A stretch of 62,250 nt of DNA from an uncultured Pseudomonadota bacterium (GTDB lineage Bacteria; Pseudomonadota; Gammaproteobacteria; Steroidobacterales; Steroidobacteraceae). Positions within the stretch are counted from its first letter, which is position 1. Each line of letters begins with the position of its first letter. Below, piece after piece: positions 1-9,034 of the stretch. The stretch covers positions 1-62,250 of the forward strand of contig CAIYLH010000131.1 in assembly GCA_903927005.1 (NCBI GenBank), in the 5' to 3' direction. The position numbers and the translations under genes were made by a program. Below the pieces are notes generated by a model. It searched no databases. It was given only the letters and a program-made list of their open reading frames with translations, and was not told the DNA's origin.

Positions 1-854
<854 letters not shown>

Positions 855-858
<4 letters not shown>

Positions 859-1712
859 GGGTGTCCGCCGGCAGTCTTGGTCGCGCGCTTTAGCTCTGGT
901 GCGCGTGACTCAAGAGCCGCGCGTGCCGCCAGTGTCACGATCGCTAGCAGCGCGAGCAGCGAGGCGACGGCGAAGGCCGCCGTCGCATTGTATTCGTTGT
1001 AGAGAATCTCTACGTGCAGCGGCATGGTGTTGGTGAGGCCGCGGATGTGGCCTGACACGACCGACACTGCGCCAAACTCGCCCATCGCGCGGGCGTTGCA
1101 CAGCAACACGCCGTACAGCAGGCCCCAGCGTATGTTTGGCAGAGTGACGCGTCGGAAGGTCTGCCAGCCCGTCGCGCCGAGCGACAACGCCGTCTCTTCC
1201 TCGTCGCGACCCTGGGCCTGCATGACCGGGATAAGCTCGCGCGCGACAAATGGAAACGTTACGAACACGGTCGCAAGCACGATGCCGGGCACTGCAAAGA
1301 TGACCTTGATGTCATGGGCATACAGCCATTCTCCGAACCAGCCATGAGCACCGAAAAGTAATACGTAGATCAGTCCCGAGATGACCGGCGAGACTGCAAA
1401 TGGCAGGTCAATCAGGGTAATCAGGGCACTCTTGCCGCGAAAATCGTATTTGGTCACGGTCCACGCTGCAACCACGCCGAATACCAGGTTCAGCGGCACT
1501 GCAATTGCAGCGACCGTGAGGGTCAACCAGATCGCTGAGCGCGCAGTAGGGTCGGTCAGGGCGTGCAGGTACGTTGCAAGCCCACGGCTGAAGGCTTGTG
1601 CGAAAACAACGCCGAATGGCAGTAGCAGAAATAGCGCCAGATAGCCGAGTGCGAGAGCCACTAGAGCTGCACGGCCGAATCCCTGATTGCTGCGTGGTTT
1701 GGCGGCGCTCAC
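855..1712 (-). CDS. cysW: Sulfate ABC transporter permease CysW
   Basis: Inner-membrane permease, 285 residues, with about six hydrophobic segments and the ABC permease EAA loop ([16 protein letters not shown], near residue 170) that contacts CysA. The subfamily motif [18 protein letters not shown] is typical of CysW. The start is GTG at 1712, directly after the cysT stop with no spacer, and the stop overlaps cysA. It should pair with CysT as a heterodimeric channel. Length is normal for the family and nothing looks damaged. Confidence 0.95.
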
Positions 1713-2579
1713 TTAAGTGGTCCCCAACAGCCGGCGCTGCGACCAGGCCTGCAGTGCATTGATGCCGAGCAGCAGAAAGAAGGAGATCAACAGCATCACG
1801 ACCGCGATGCCAGTGGCCGCGGCGTATTCGTATTGCTCGAGCTTGGTGACTATTAGCAGCGGCGCGATTTCCGAGCGCATCGGCATGTTGCCGGCGATGA
1901 AGATAACCGAGCCGTATTCGCCTATAGCCCGCGCAAAGGCAAGGGTGAAGCCGGTCAGCAGCGCAGGCCAGACGGCAGGCAGGACGATGCGCAGGAAAAT
2001 CTGCACGCCATTGGCCCCGAGTGTTGCTGCGGCCTGTTCCACCTCGTGGTCCAGATCTTCCAGCACCGGCTGGACCGTGCGCACGACGAACGGTAGCCCG
2101 ATGAACACTAATGCGACGACGATACCCAATGGTGTGTAGGCGACTTTGATGCCCAGTGGCTCCAGAAGCCGTCCCAGCAGGCCGTTAGGTGCATACAGAG
2201 CCGTCAGCGCGATGCCGGCCACTGCGGTGGGCAGTGCGAACGGCAAGTCCACGAGCGCATCGACGAGCCGACGTAGCGGAAACTCGTAGCGAGCCAGCAC
2301 CCATGCGACAAGCAGACCTGCGAAGGTGTTGACCAATGCTGCCGCTGCCGCTGCGCCAAACGATAGCTCTAACGCCGCAACCACGCGTGGCGTGCCTACA
2401 ACCTGCAGGAATCGGTTCCAACCCAGGTCGGCGGTCTTGAGGAAGATGGCCGCGAGCGGGATCAGCACTACGAGCGACAGGTAGAGGATCGTGTAACCCA
2501 GCGACAGGCCGAAGCCGGGCAAGACCCGGCGCGGCTTGCGGGCGGTAAATGGAATCGTCGGTGCGAGGGCAGCCTGCAT
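1713..2579 (-). CDS. cysT: Sulfate ABC transporter permease CysT (CysU)
   Basis: Second permease of the sulfate importer, 288 residues. The EAA-type loop is [17 protein letters not shown], and the signature [17 protein letters not shown] separates CysT from CysW. The hydrophobic segments fit six membrane spans. It sits 7 bases after the periplasmic binding protein gene and abuts cysW. The order binding protein, CysT, CysW, CysA is the classical sulfate operon order. Confidence 0.95.
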   Translation of the reverse strand: MQAALAPTIPFTARKPRRVLPGFGLSLGYTILYLSLVVLIPLAAIFLKTADLGWNRFLQVVGTPRVVAALELSFGAAAAAALVNTFAGLLVAWVLARYEFPLRRLVDALVDLPFALPTAVAGIALTALYAPNGLLGRLLEPLGIKVAYTPLGIVVALVFIGLPFVVRTVQPVLEDLDHEVEQAAATLGANGVQIFLRIVLPAVWPALLTGFTLAFARAIGEYGSVIFIAGNMPMRSEIAPLLIVTKLEQYEYAAATGIAVVMLLISFFLLLGINALQAWSQRRLLGTT

Positions 2580-2586
2580 GCCTGGC

Positions 2587-3603
2587 TTAATAAGCCTCGT
2601 AGATTCGGTCGAAGCTGCCCCCGTCTGCGAAGTGTGCAGCCTGTGCTGCGCGCCAGCCGCCGAAAGCTTGGTCGATCGTCACGAGTTTCACCGTTGGGAA
2701 CTGCCCCGTGTATTTTGCACCTACCGCTACATCGCGCGGGCGAAAGTAGTGCTGTGCCGCGAGCAACTGGCCCTCGGGGGCGTAAAGAAAGCGCAAATAG
2801 GCTTCGGCCACTGCCCGGGTTCCATGTTTGTCGACGAACCGGTCGACGATGGTCACTGGGGGTTCTGCGAGGATGCTCTGGCTCGGGATCACGATCTGGA
2901 ACTTGCCGGCGCCGAGCTCGCGCACGGCGAGCAGTGCCTCGTTTTCCCAGGCGAGCAGCACATCACCGATACCACGTTCGACGAAGGTCATGGTTGACCC
3001 GCGGGCGCCCGAATCAAGTACCGGTACGTTCCGGTAGAGCGCTTTTACGAAGGCCTCTGCCGTGGCGTCCGAGCCGCCTGGCCGGCTTTTTGCCCAGGCC
3101 CAGGCCGCCAGATAGTTCCAACGTGCCCCCCCCGAGGTCTTCGGGTTAGGCGTGATGACCGCGACTCCAGGTTTTATGAGGTCGCCCCAGTCGCGGATGC
3201 CCTTGGGATTGCCGGTACGTACCAGAAAGACGATGGTCGAGGTGTATGGCGTGCTGTTGTACGGCAGCTTCTTTTGCCAGTCGGCCGCGATCAGGTGGCC
3301 CTGGACTGAAAGTGCGTCGACATCGTAGCCAAGGGCGAGTGTGGCGACATCCGCCTCCAGGCCATCAATGATCGCGCGGGCCTGCTTGCCTGAGCCGCCG
3401 TGGCTTTGGTTGATGATCACGGAGCCACCGGTACGGCGCTTCCAGTCGGTTGCGAAGGCGGCGTTGAATGCGTCGTAGAACTCCCGGGTCGGGTCGTAAG
3501 AGACATTTAGGAGAGTGACAGTCTTGCCGGCAGCGACTGCAGCGGTCGTCATCGTCGCGAGCGTCAGTAAAAGGAGAAGGCGACGGAGGGGCAAAAAGGT
3601 CAT
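2587..3603 (-). CDS. sbp: Sulfate-binding periplasmic protein Sbp/CysP
   Basis: Periplasmic receptor delivering sulfate to CysTWA. From the ATG at 3603 the protein starts [18 protein letters not shown], a clear Sec signal peptide with cleavage near AVAAGK. The mature part carries [18 protein letters not shown] and [14 protein letters not shown], the family's ligand-binding signature. A GTG at 3636 would add 11 residues before the signal peptide; I prefer the ATG for the signal peptide shape, although neither has a good ribosome binding site. It is first in the leftward operon, whose promoter must lie in the 640-base gap shared with cysD. Confidence 0.92.
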   Translation of the reverse strand: MTFLPLRRLLLLLTLATMTTAAVAAGKTVTLLNVSYDPTREFYDAFNAAFATDWKRRTGGSVIINQSHGGSGKQARAIIDGLEADVATLALGYDVDALSVQGHLIAADWQKKLPYNSTPYTSTIVFLVRTGNPKGIRDWGDLIKPGVAVITPNPKTSGGARWNYLAAWAWAKSRPGGSDATAEAFVKALYRNVPVLDSGARGSTMTFVERGIGDVLLAWENEALLAVRELGAGKFQIVIPSQSILAEPPVTIVDRFVDKHGTRAVAEAYLRFLYAPEGQLLAAQHYFRPRDVAVGAKYTGQFPTVKLVTIDQAFGGWRAAQAAHFADGGSFDRIYEAY

Positions 3604-3680
3604 GACAGGATTCCCAGGGATCCGGAAGAAGCGCACAACCTAGGGTAGTGGGCAAAAAGGCAGAATGAACCTTCGGCTAT

Positions 3681-3875
3681 GTGACGATGCGCTTCTGCTC
3701 TGGTTATGCTCGAAAAGCCGCGAATTCGTTCGGTATCGCCACACTGCCGATCTTATCCCTCCTCTTGTCCGCGTGTGGCGGGAAGGCCCTGCCGCCAAAC
3801 TCGCTTGGGCCAGCGCCGGTGCGGCAAAAGTATTGGGTCGTCTCGCGGGCTGCCGGAATAGGCGCCAGCCAATGA
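3681..3875 (+). CDS. Possible small lipoprotein (64 residues)
   Basis: A short frame with two near-adjacent ATGs (3681, 3687). It encodes a basic N-terminus, a hydrophobic stretch and the lipobox-like LLSACGGK (Cys near residue 32), so the mature part would be about 30 residues. The CGGK-A-L-P shape faintly recalls LptM/YifL-type small lipoproteins, but the resemblance is too short to name it. No strong ribosome binding site is visible, and it lies in the region expected to hold the cys promoters. It could be chance. Confidence 0.3.
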   Translation: MTMRFCSGYARKAANSFGIATLPILSLLLSACGGKALPPNSLGPAPVRQKYWVVSRAAGIGASQ

Positions 3876-3962
3876 TCCCGCGCCGTGGCTCGCTGCGCTA
3901 ACCGGCGTCTTTGGCGCTAGTTAAGGCACGCGAGCGCACCGCGTACGTCCGGATTGCAGCTG

Positions 3963-3980
3963 CCCCCCGGCTTTGGGGGG
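3963..3980. repeat. C6/G6 inverted repeat
   Basis: CCCCCC, a six-base loop GGCTTT, then GGGGGG. A very stable GC hairpin in the sbp-cysD gap with no following T-run on either strand, so it is not a classical intrinsic terminator. It could separate divergent transcripts. Confidence 0.5.
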
Positions 3981-4241
3981 GCTACGGGGCACGTAATGGC
4001 GCAGGCTGGGCGGCCTAGTGCCGCTCAAGCGCCCCGTTCCGTGCGGATGGCCGCCGCAGCCTCAGCGCGGAATCGCCGCCAAGGGTGGTCAGGGCGAGCA
4101 GGCCGCCGACCGAGGCCTGTTACGACGTATAGGATAGGCGCGTGCGTGCCGCCGCTGTAGGCCTCAGCCGCCATGCTGGAGTTATGCCAACATACCGTCA
4201 CGTAATAGGCGCCGCGACGCCCGAACAGAAAAAGTGAAGCC

Positions 4242-5162
4242 GTGATCTCCCAGTCCAGCCCAGATCGCCTGACTCACCTGCAGCGCCTCGAGTCGGAGAG
4301 TATCCACATCTTGCGCGAGGTCGTCGCCGAGTGCGAACGGCCCGTCATGCTCTATTCGATTGGCAAGGACAGTGCAGTGATGCTGCATCTGGCCTGTAAG
4401 GCATTCTTCCCGGCGGCGCCGCCGTTCCCGCTGCTGCATGTTGATACCACCTGGAAGTTCCAGGCGATGTACGAGATGCGCGACCGGATGGCGAAGGCGG
4501 CCGGCATGGATCTGTTGGTCCATATCAATCCGGAGGGACTGGCCCGCGGCATCAACCCGATTACGCACGGCTCGCAACTGCACACCGACGTCATGAAGAC
4601 GCAGGGCCTGAGGCAGGCTCTGGACAAGTATGGCTTCGATGCGGCGCTCGGTGGCGCGCGGCGGGATGAGGAAAAGAGCCGCGCCAAGGAGCGGGTGTTC
4701 TCGTTCCGTTCAGCTGCGCACCGCTGGGATCCGAAGAACCAGCGGCCCGAGCTATGGTCGCTGTATAACGCACGCAAATTGCGCGGTGAGAGCATCCGCG
4801 TCTTTCCGCTGTCGAACTGGACGGAACTCGACATCTGGCAGTACATACATGCCGAAAGCATCCCCATTGTGCCGCTTTACCTGGCGGCTGAGCGGCCGGT
4901 GGTGGAGCGTGGTGGCGCACTGGTGATGGTCGATGACGAACGGCTGCCGCTTGCTGAGGGGGAACGACCGCAGTTGCGCCGGATCCGCTTCCGCACGCTC
5001 GGTTGCTACCCGCTGACCGGGGCGATAGAAAGCGATGCCGATACCGTGCCGGCGGTCATACGCGAGATGCTGCTGGCGCGAACCTCCGAGCGCCAGGGAC
5101 GGCTGATCGACCACGATGGCGCCGCTTCGATGGAGCAGAAGAAGCAGGAAGGGTATTTCTAG
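4242..5162 (+). CDS. cysD: Sulfate adenylyltransferase subunit 2 (CysD)
   Basis: Catalytic subunit of ATP sulfurylase: ATP + sulfate to adenosine 5'-phosphosulfate (APS) + pyrophosphate, driven by GTP hydrolysis in CysN. The 306-residue protein has the PP-loop SIGKDS (39-44), the conserved [15 protein letters not shown] segment and the C-terminal KKQEGYF typical of CysD. The GTG start at 4242 fits the family N-terminus ([15 protein letters not shown]). The stop is immediately followed by the GTG of cysNC. With the divergent importer this gives sulfate uptake and activation as one unit. Confidence 0.97.
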   Translation: MISQSSPDRLTHLQRLESESIHILREVVAECERPVMLYSIGKDSAVMLHLACKAFFPAAPPFPLLHVDTTWKFQAMYEMRDRMAKAAGMDLLVHINPEGLARGINPITHGSQLHTDVMKTQGLRQALDKYGFDAALGGARRDEEKSRAKERVFSFRSAAHRWDPKNQRPELWSLYNARKLRGESIRVFPLSNWTELDIWQYIHAESIPIVPLYLAAERPVVERGGALVMVDDERLPLAEGERPQLRRIRFRTLGCYPLTGAIESDADTVPAVIREMLLARTSERQGRLIDHDGAASMEQKKQEGYF

Positions 5163-7106
5163 GTGAGTACCTCCACGCCCCATCCCATTCCCGGAGCGGA
5201 CCGTTCGGAAGCCGACTTCGAGGCCTATCTGCGCGGCCTGGAGCGCAAGGATCTGTTGCGCTTCATTACCTGCGGTTCGGTGGACGACGGCAAGTCGAGC
5301 CTGATTGGCCGACTGCTGTATGAATCGCAGCTGATTTACGAAGATCAGCTTGCCTCGCTCGAGGCGGATTCTCGCAAGGTCGGGACCAGAGGCGCCGAGA
5401 TTGATTTTGCCCTGCTGGTCGACGGACTCGCCGCCGAGCGTGAGCAGGGCATCACGATCGACGTCGCCTACCGGTTCTTTTCCACTGAGCGGCGCAAGTT
5501 CATTGTCGCCGACACCCCCGGTCACGAGCAGTACACGCGCAACATGGTGACTGGCGCGTCTACCGCGGATCTCGCGGTCATCCTGATCGACGCGCGCAAG
5601 GGCGTTCTCACCCAGACGCGTCGCCACAGTTACATCGCGTCCCTGCTGGGTATCCGCAAGGTCGTGCTCGCGGTCAACAAGATGGACCTGGTCGGCTACG
5701 ACCAAGCGACCTTCCAGGCGATTGTGCGTGAATATCGCGAGTTTGGCGCACGCATCGGACTGACTGACATTGTCGCGATTCCGGTGTCGGCGGTTGTCGG
5801 CGATAACGTCATCGAACGCAGCGCTGCCACACCGTGGTACTCGGGCCCTGCGCTGCTGCGCCAGCTGGAGGACGTGGAGATCGACTCTGCGGGTCCCGCC
5901 CGGCCGTTTCGTATGCCGGTGCAGTGGGTCAACCGGCCGCACCAGGATTTTCGTGGTTACGCCGGTCAGGTCGCGAGCGGCACCGTTCGGCCAGGCGATC
6001 GCGTACGCGTGCTGCCGTCGGGTCGGGAGAGCACCGTGCAGCGGGTAGTCAGCGCCGATGGCGACCTGAGCCAGGCTGACGCTGGGCAGTCGGTGACGCT
6101 GGTCCTTGCTACGGAGGTCGACGTCAGTCGCGGCGACGTGCTGTGTGCCTGCGATGCGCCGCTCGAGGTTGCCAGCCAGTTCGAGGCCACCGTTGTCTGG
6201 ATGCACGAGGAGCCGCTGCTGCAGGGTCGCCAGTACCTGCTCAAGGCGGGCACGAGGACCGTCTCGGCTACCATCGCGCCGGTCAAGTACAAGGTCAACG
6301 TCAATACGCTCGATGACGTTCCCGCTGAGCGCCTTGAACTAAACGACATAGGTGTCTGCGAACTGGAGTTCGACCGGCCGATTGCGTTTGCGCCTTACGC
6401 TGAGAATCGAACGCTCGGTGGATTCATCCTGATCGACCGCCTGACCAACAACACGGTTGGCGCGGGGTTGCTGCATTTTGCGCTGCGACGTTCGCAGAAC
6501 ATCCACTGGCAGGCGCTGGATGTCGACCGCAATGTTCGCGCAGCCCAGAAGACGCAGCGCGGCTGTGTTCTCTGGCTGACTGGCCTGTCCGGAGCCGGCA
6601 AGTCGACGATCGCCAACTTGGTCGACAAGCGACTGGTTGCAGCCGGGCGGCACACCTACGTGCTTGACGGCGACAACGTGCGACATGGGCTCAACAAGGA
6701 CCTTGGTTTCACCGCTCAGGACCGCGTAGAGAACATTCGTCGGGTTGCCGAGGTCGCAAAACTGATGGCGGATGCCGGCCTGATCACGCTGGTGTCGTTC
6801 ATTTCGCCTTTCCGCTCCGAACGGCGCATGGCGCGCGAGTTGATGCTGCCGGGTGAGTTTCTGGAGGTCTACGTCGATACGCCGCTGGCGGTCGCCGAGG
6901 CACGCGACCCCAAGGGGCTCTACCGCAAGGCTCGTCGCGGCGAACTGTCGAACTTCACCGGCATCGACTCGCCGTACGAGGCGCCGGAAAACGCCGAGAT
7001 CCGCATCGATACCACCCGGCTTTCGTCTGAGCAGGCGGCGGAGCTGATTGTCGAAACGCTCGATCGGGCCGGGCTTTTGACGCCGCGCGTCGTTGCGACG
7101 CCCTGA
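5163..7106 (+). CDS. cysNC: Bifunctional sulfate adenylyltransferase subunit 1 / APS kinase (CysN-CysC fusion)
   Basis: 647 residues in two parts. The N-terminal GTPase (CysN) has G1 GSVDDGKS (38-45), G3 DTPGH (117-121) and G4 NKMD (172-175), followed by EF-Tu-like beta domains, and activates CysD. The C-terminal APS kinase (CysC) begins near 460 with Walker A GLSGAGKS (474-481), [15 protein letters not shown] and [10 protein letters not shown], and makes PAPS from APS. The fusion is the NodQ/CysNC type known in many proteobacteria. The GTG start directly follows cysD with zero spacing, implying coupling. The transcript should end at the terminator at 7249-7275. Confidence 0.97.
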   Translation: MSTSTPHPIPGADRSEADFEAYLRGLERKDLLRFITCGSVDDGKSSLIGRLLYESQLIYEDQLASLEADSRKVGTRGAEIDFALLVDGLAAEREQGITIDVAYRFFSTERRKFIVADTPGHEQYTRNMVTGASTADLAVILIDARKGVLTQTRRHSYIASLLGIRKVVLAVNKMDLVGYDQATFQAIVREYREFGARIGLTDIVAIPVSAVVGDNVIERSAATPWYSGPALLRQLEDVEIDSAGPARPFRMPVQWVNRPHQDFRGYAGQVASGTVRPGDRVRVLPSGRESTVQRVVSADGDLSQADAGQSVTLVLATEVDVSRGDVLCACDAPLEVASQFEATVVWMHEEPLLQGRQYLLKAGTRTVSATIAPVKYKVNVNTLDDVPAERLELNDIGVCELEFDRPIAFAPYAENRTLGGFILIDRLTNNTVGAGLLHFALRRSQNIHWQALDVDRNVRAAQKTQRGCVLWLTGLSGAGKSTIANLVDKRLVAAGRHTYVLDGDNVRHGLNKDLGFTAQDRVENIRRVAEVAKLMADAGLITLVSFISPFRSERRMARELMLPGEFLEVYVDTPLAVAEARDPKGLYRKARRGELSNFTGIDSPYEAPENAEIRIDTTRLSSEQAAELIVETLDRAGLLTPRVVATP

Positions 7107-7129
7107 CTTACGTGATCTGTACATGACAG

Positions 7130-7154
7130 CACGCATGAATAAAATTCATGCGTG
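7130..7154. repeat. Perfect 11-bp inverted repeat with AAA loop
   Basis: CACGCATGAAT, AAA, ATTCATGCGTG, 24 bases after the cysNC stop. No T-run follows on the plus strand. It is either a 3' hairpin protecting the cysDNC mRNA or a protein-binding palindrome; the sequence alone does not decide. Confidence 0.7.
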
Positions 7155-7248
7155 GCCTGTGGAGCGTTCGTTTGTCGGGGGCAAGGTGGGCGGCTACAGT
7201 CTCACCCAAGGATGACGCGCAGCGCGCGAATCCAAATAAACCCCCTCG

Positions 7249-7275
7249 GGGCAGGCAAAGCCTGCCCTTTTTTTT
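7249..7275 (+). terminator. Rho-independent terminator after cysNC
   Basis: GGGCAGGC, AAA loop, GCCTGCCC, then eight T residues: an 8-bp perfect GC stem with a full T-tract. It lies 143 bases after cysNC and before the 2OG oxygenase gene. Confidence 0.93.
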
Positions 7276-7320
7276 GCCTCGAATTCCTTTGCTCACACCC
7301 CGGCAGGGGGGAGCCACGAG

Positions 7321-7971
7321 GTGACCGACGAGCGCTTGGGCGATAATGCGCCCATGACTACCCAGACGCTGTTCCCGACCCTCATCTACAAGGCCGCCTT
7401 GGCTCCGAACGGGGCCGCTGCCTTCAATCGGCAACTGCTGCGCGAGGCGGCGCAACTGCGCATCGACGACCCGGCTGGGCGTCGCTGGTCTGAGACGGGC
7501 TACCCTGGGGGCTACACCTCGTATGGGACGGTCAGTCGCATGCAGACGGTCTCGCCGACGTTTGCAGCACTGGAACGCAAGCTCTCCCGCCACGTACGTT
7601 CTTTTGCGCGACGCCTCGATTTCGACCTTGAGGGACGCGAGTTGGTGATGACCGATTGCTGGGTCAACGTAATGCCGCAGGGAGTCGTGCACGGGCTGCA
7701 CCTGCATCCGCTGTCTACCATCAGCGGCACCTATTACGTGCAAGTGCCGAAGGGCGCCCCGGGTCTGAAGTTCGAGGATCCGCGCCTGGACAGGATGATG
7801 GCGGCACCACCGCGTATCTGCGACGCACGCGCGAGCAACCGGCCTTGGATCGTGGTGCCGGCCGTCGCAGGTAACGTGGTGTTGTTCGAAAGCTGGCTGC
7901 GGCACGAGGTGCCGGCCAACCCCATCGTGACCGAGAGGGTCAGCGTTAGCTTTAATTACGCCTGGTTCTGA
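7321..7971 (+). CDS. 2OG-Fe(II) oxygenase-like protein (TIGR02466 type)
   Basis: Small protein of the prolyl-4-hydroxylase-like fold family often annotated as putative 2OG-Fe(II) oxygenase. The core motif HGLHLHPLSTISGTYYV supplies metal ligands, followed later by LRHEVPAN (distal His) and ERVSVSFNYAWF (Arg for 2-oxoglutarate). A GTG at 7321 has a strong ribosome binding site (AGGGGGGAG, 7-base spacing). An ATG at 7354 would remove 11 residues but lacks one, so GTG is preferred. The substrate is unknown. The gene stands alone between the cysNC terminator and the convergent arsC. Confidence 0.8.
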   Translation: MTDERLGDNAPMTTQTLFPTLIYKAALAPNGAAAFNRQLLREAAQLRIDDPAGRRWSETGYPGGYTSYGTVSRMQTVSPTFAALERKLSRHVRSFARRLDFDLEGRELVMTDCWVNVMPQGVVHGLHLHPLSTISGTYYVQVPKGAPGLKFEDPRLDRMMAAPPRICDARASNRPWIVVPAVAGNVVLFESWLRHEVPANPIVTERVSVSFNYAWF

Positions 7972-8001
7972 GGTAACGCCGCTGTACCGGGCGGCCCCGG
8001 T

Positions 8002-8490
8002 TTAGTCCTGCGATATCGCGAGCAATTGCGCCTGCCGTTCGGCGGGGCTGAGCGTGTCCAGCGGCAGCGTCACCAGTTGATCGATGCGCCGACCTAGAGC
8101 GGCGTAGGTGTCGCGAAACGCCTGCGCGCTGTCGGCGTCGCCTTTGACTTTCGCAGGGTCAGGCAGCCCCCAGTGAGTTGTGATCTGCTGCCCGGGCCAC
8201 ACCGGGCAGGCTTCCGCTGCAGCGGCGTCGCACAGTGTAATAACGCAGTCGAACACCGGTGCTGCGGGCCCGTCGAACTCGGCCCAGCTTTTGCTGCGCA
8301 GGCCATCCGTCTCTAGGCCCATCCGCGCAAGCGTGTCTAGCGCGTGCGGGTTCACCGTACCGGTTGGATGGCTGCCGGCGCTGTAGGCCCGAAAACGGCC
8401 GCTGCCGCGGGAGTTGAGGATCGCTTCCGCGAGAATGCTGCGTGCCGAGTTATCGGTGCAGAGGAACAGGACGTGATGGGCAACCGCCAA
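8002..8490 (-). CDS. arsC: ArsC-type arsenate reductase / low-molecular-weight phosphatase
   Basis: 162-residue protein of the LMW protein-tyrosine-phosphatase fold. The P-loop CTDNSARS (C11 to S18, CX5R) is at the N-terminus and the general acid lies in GLPDPAKV. The segment CDAAAAEACPVWPG carries the extra cysteines of thioredoxin-coupled arsenate reductases, so arsenate reduction is more likely than tyrosine phosphatase activity. The start is TTG at 8490 with a GGAG ribosome binding site 9 bases upstream; no ATG occurs before the P-loop. No arsR or arsenite pump is in the window. A decayed ArsN-like fragment lies immediately upstream, suggesting an eroded arsenic module. Confidence 0.82.
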   Translation of the reverse strand: MAVAHHVLFLCTDNSARSILAEAILNSRGSGRFRAYSAGSHPTGTVNPHALDTLARMGLETDGLRSKSWAEFDGPAAPVFDCVITLCDAAAAEACPVWPGQQITTHWGLPDPAKVKGDADSAQAFRDTYAALGRRIDQLVTLPLDTLSPAERQAQLLAISQD

Positions 8491-8514
8491 GTCGGAATTC
8501 TCCAGATCGTCGTT

Positions 8515-8670
8515 TCGAGCAGCGACGTTTTATGCAAATCGCGGGCCCCGGACAGGGCCCTTTGACTTCGGCGCGGGCCTAGATTCCGGCAGGCAGGTTC
8601 CTCCGGGGGGAGCACACGGTAGCCCAACTGGGCAAAGAAAGCCTCGGCTGTTTCCGCCTGGGGGGTTCGC
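8515..8670 (-). pseudogene. Remnant of a GNAT acetyltransferase (ArsN-like) C-terminus
   Basis: On the minus strand one frame reads ETAEAFFAQLGYRVLPPEE, the usual C-terminal beta-bulge region of ArsN-type GNAT enzymes (TAE-FF--GY). A shifted frame then continues PAGI-stop-ARAEVKGPCPGPAICIKR, which resembles the family ending (PA-I-A--EFK-LCPASA-CM). One frameshift and one in-frame TAG therefore interrupt it, and nothing recognisable precedes ETAEAFF. I read it as a 3' fragment of a lost arsN next to arsC. The match is from memory of the family, so confidence is moderate. Confidence 0.45.
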
Positions 8671-8741
8671 CTACTGCGACTTGCCTCCCTGAGGGCCTGC
8701 GATTGCTGCCCCGCCGAGGCCGCTAGCGAACCCGGTGGGTC

Positions 8742-8951
8742 TCAGCGTTCGTCGTCGTGGGGACCTGCTGCGAGTCGGCCCTTGCGCAGCGAGGCGGCGT
8801 GCACCGCAGCCGCCGCGACGCGTAGCTTTGCTGAGCTTGCTTCCGCACGCGCCAGCCGCAGGTAGTCGCCGAGGGCGTGCTGCCATGCTGCGCATGCCTG
8901 AGCGTAGCCACCCTCATCCGCGCCCTTTGGCGTTGTTGGTCCGGGGGTCAT
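8742..8951 (-). CDS. Hypothetical small protein (69 residues)
   Basis: Alanine-rich, predicted helical (AWQHALGDYLRLARAEASSAKLRVAAAAVHAASLRKG), soluble, no signal peptide, no family recognised. Codons look like those of neighbouring genes, with mostly G/C third positions. The ATG at 8951 has only a weak GGA upstream. It lies between the arsN remnant and uup, all on the same strand. It may be real, but the evidence is thin. Confidence 0.35.
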   Translation of the reverse strand: MTPGPTTPKGADEGGYAQACAAWQHALGDYLRLARAEASSAKLRVAAAAVHAASLRKGRLAAGPHDDER

Positions 8952-9034
8952 GGGTCATTCCGTGGCTGCTAACGGGCCGCAGCTTAGGAACTGTTGATGA
9001 CAACCCGGTGACCTTAGAGGATAGGTGAGGCCGT

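Larger units (their letters stand above)
3604..4241. other. Divergent intergenic region between sbp and cysD
   Basis: About 640 bases separate the leftward sulfate transport operon from the rightward cysDNC operon, so promoters for both must lie here. I see one possible small lipoprotein frame (3681-3875) and a C6/G6 hairpin (3963-3980), but no convincing sigma-70 hexamers. A CysB-type activator site would be expected from known cys regulation, but I cannot place one. Confidence 0.5.

Noticed and set aside
4752-6206. Long open frame on the minus strand (about 480 codons) antisense to cysD/cysNC
   Set aside because: The plus strand encodes clear CysD and CysNC there; the antisense translation has no family motifs and arises from GC-rich codon bias.
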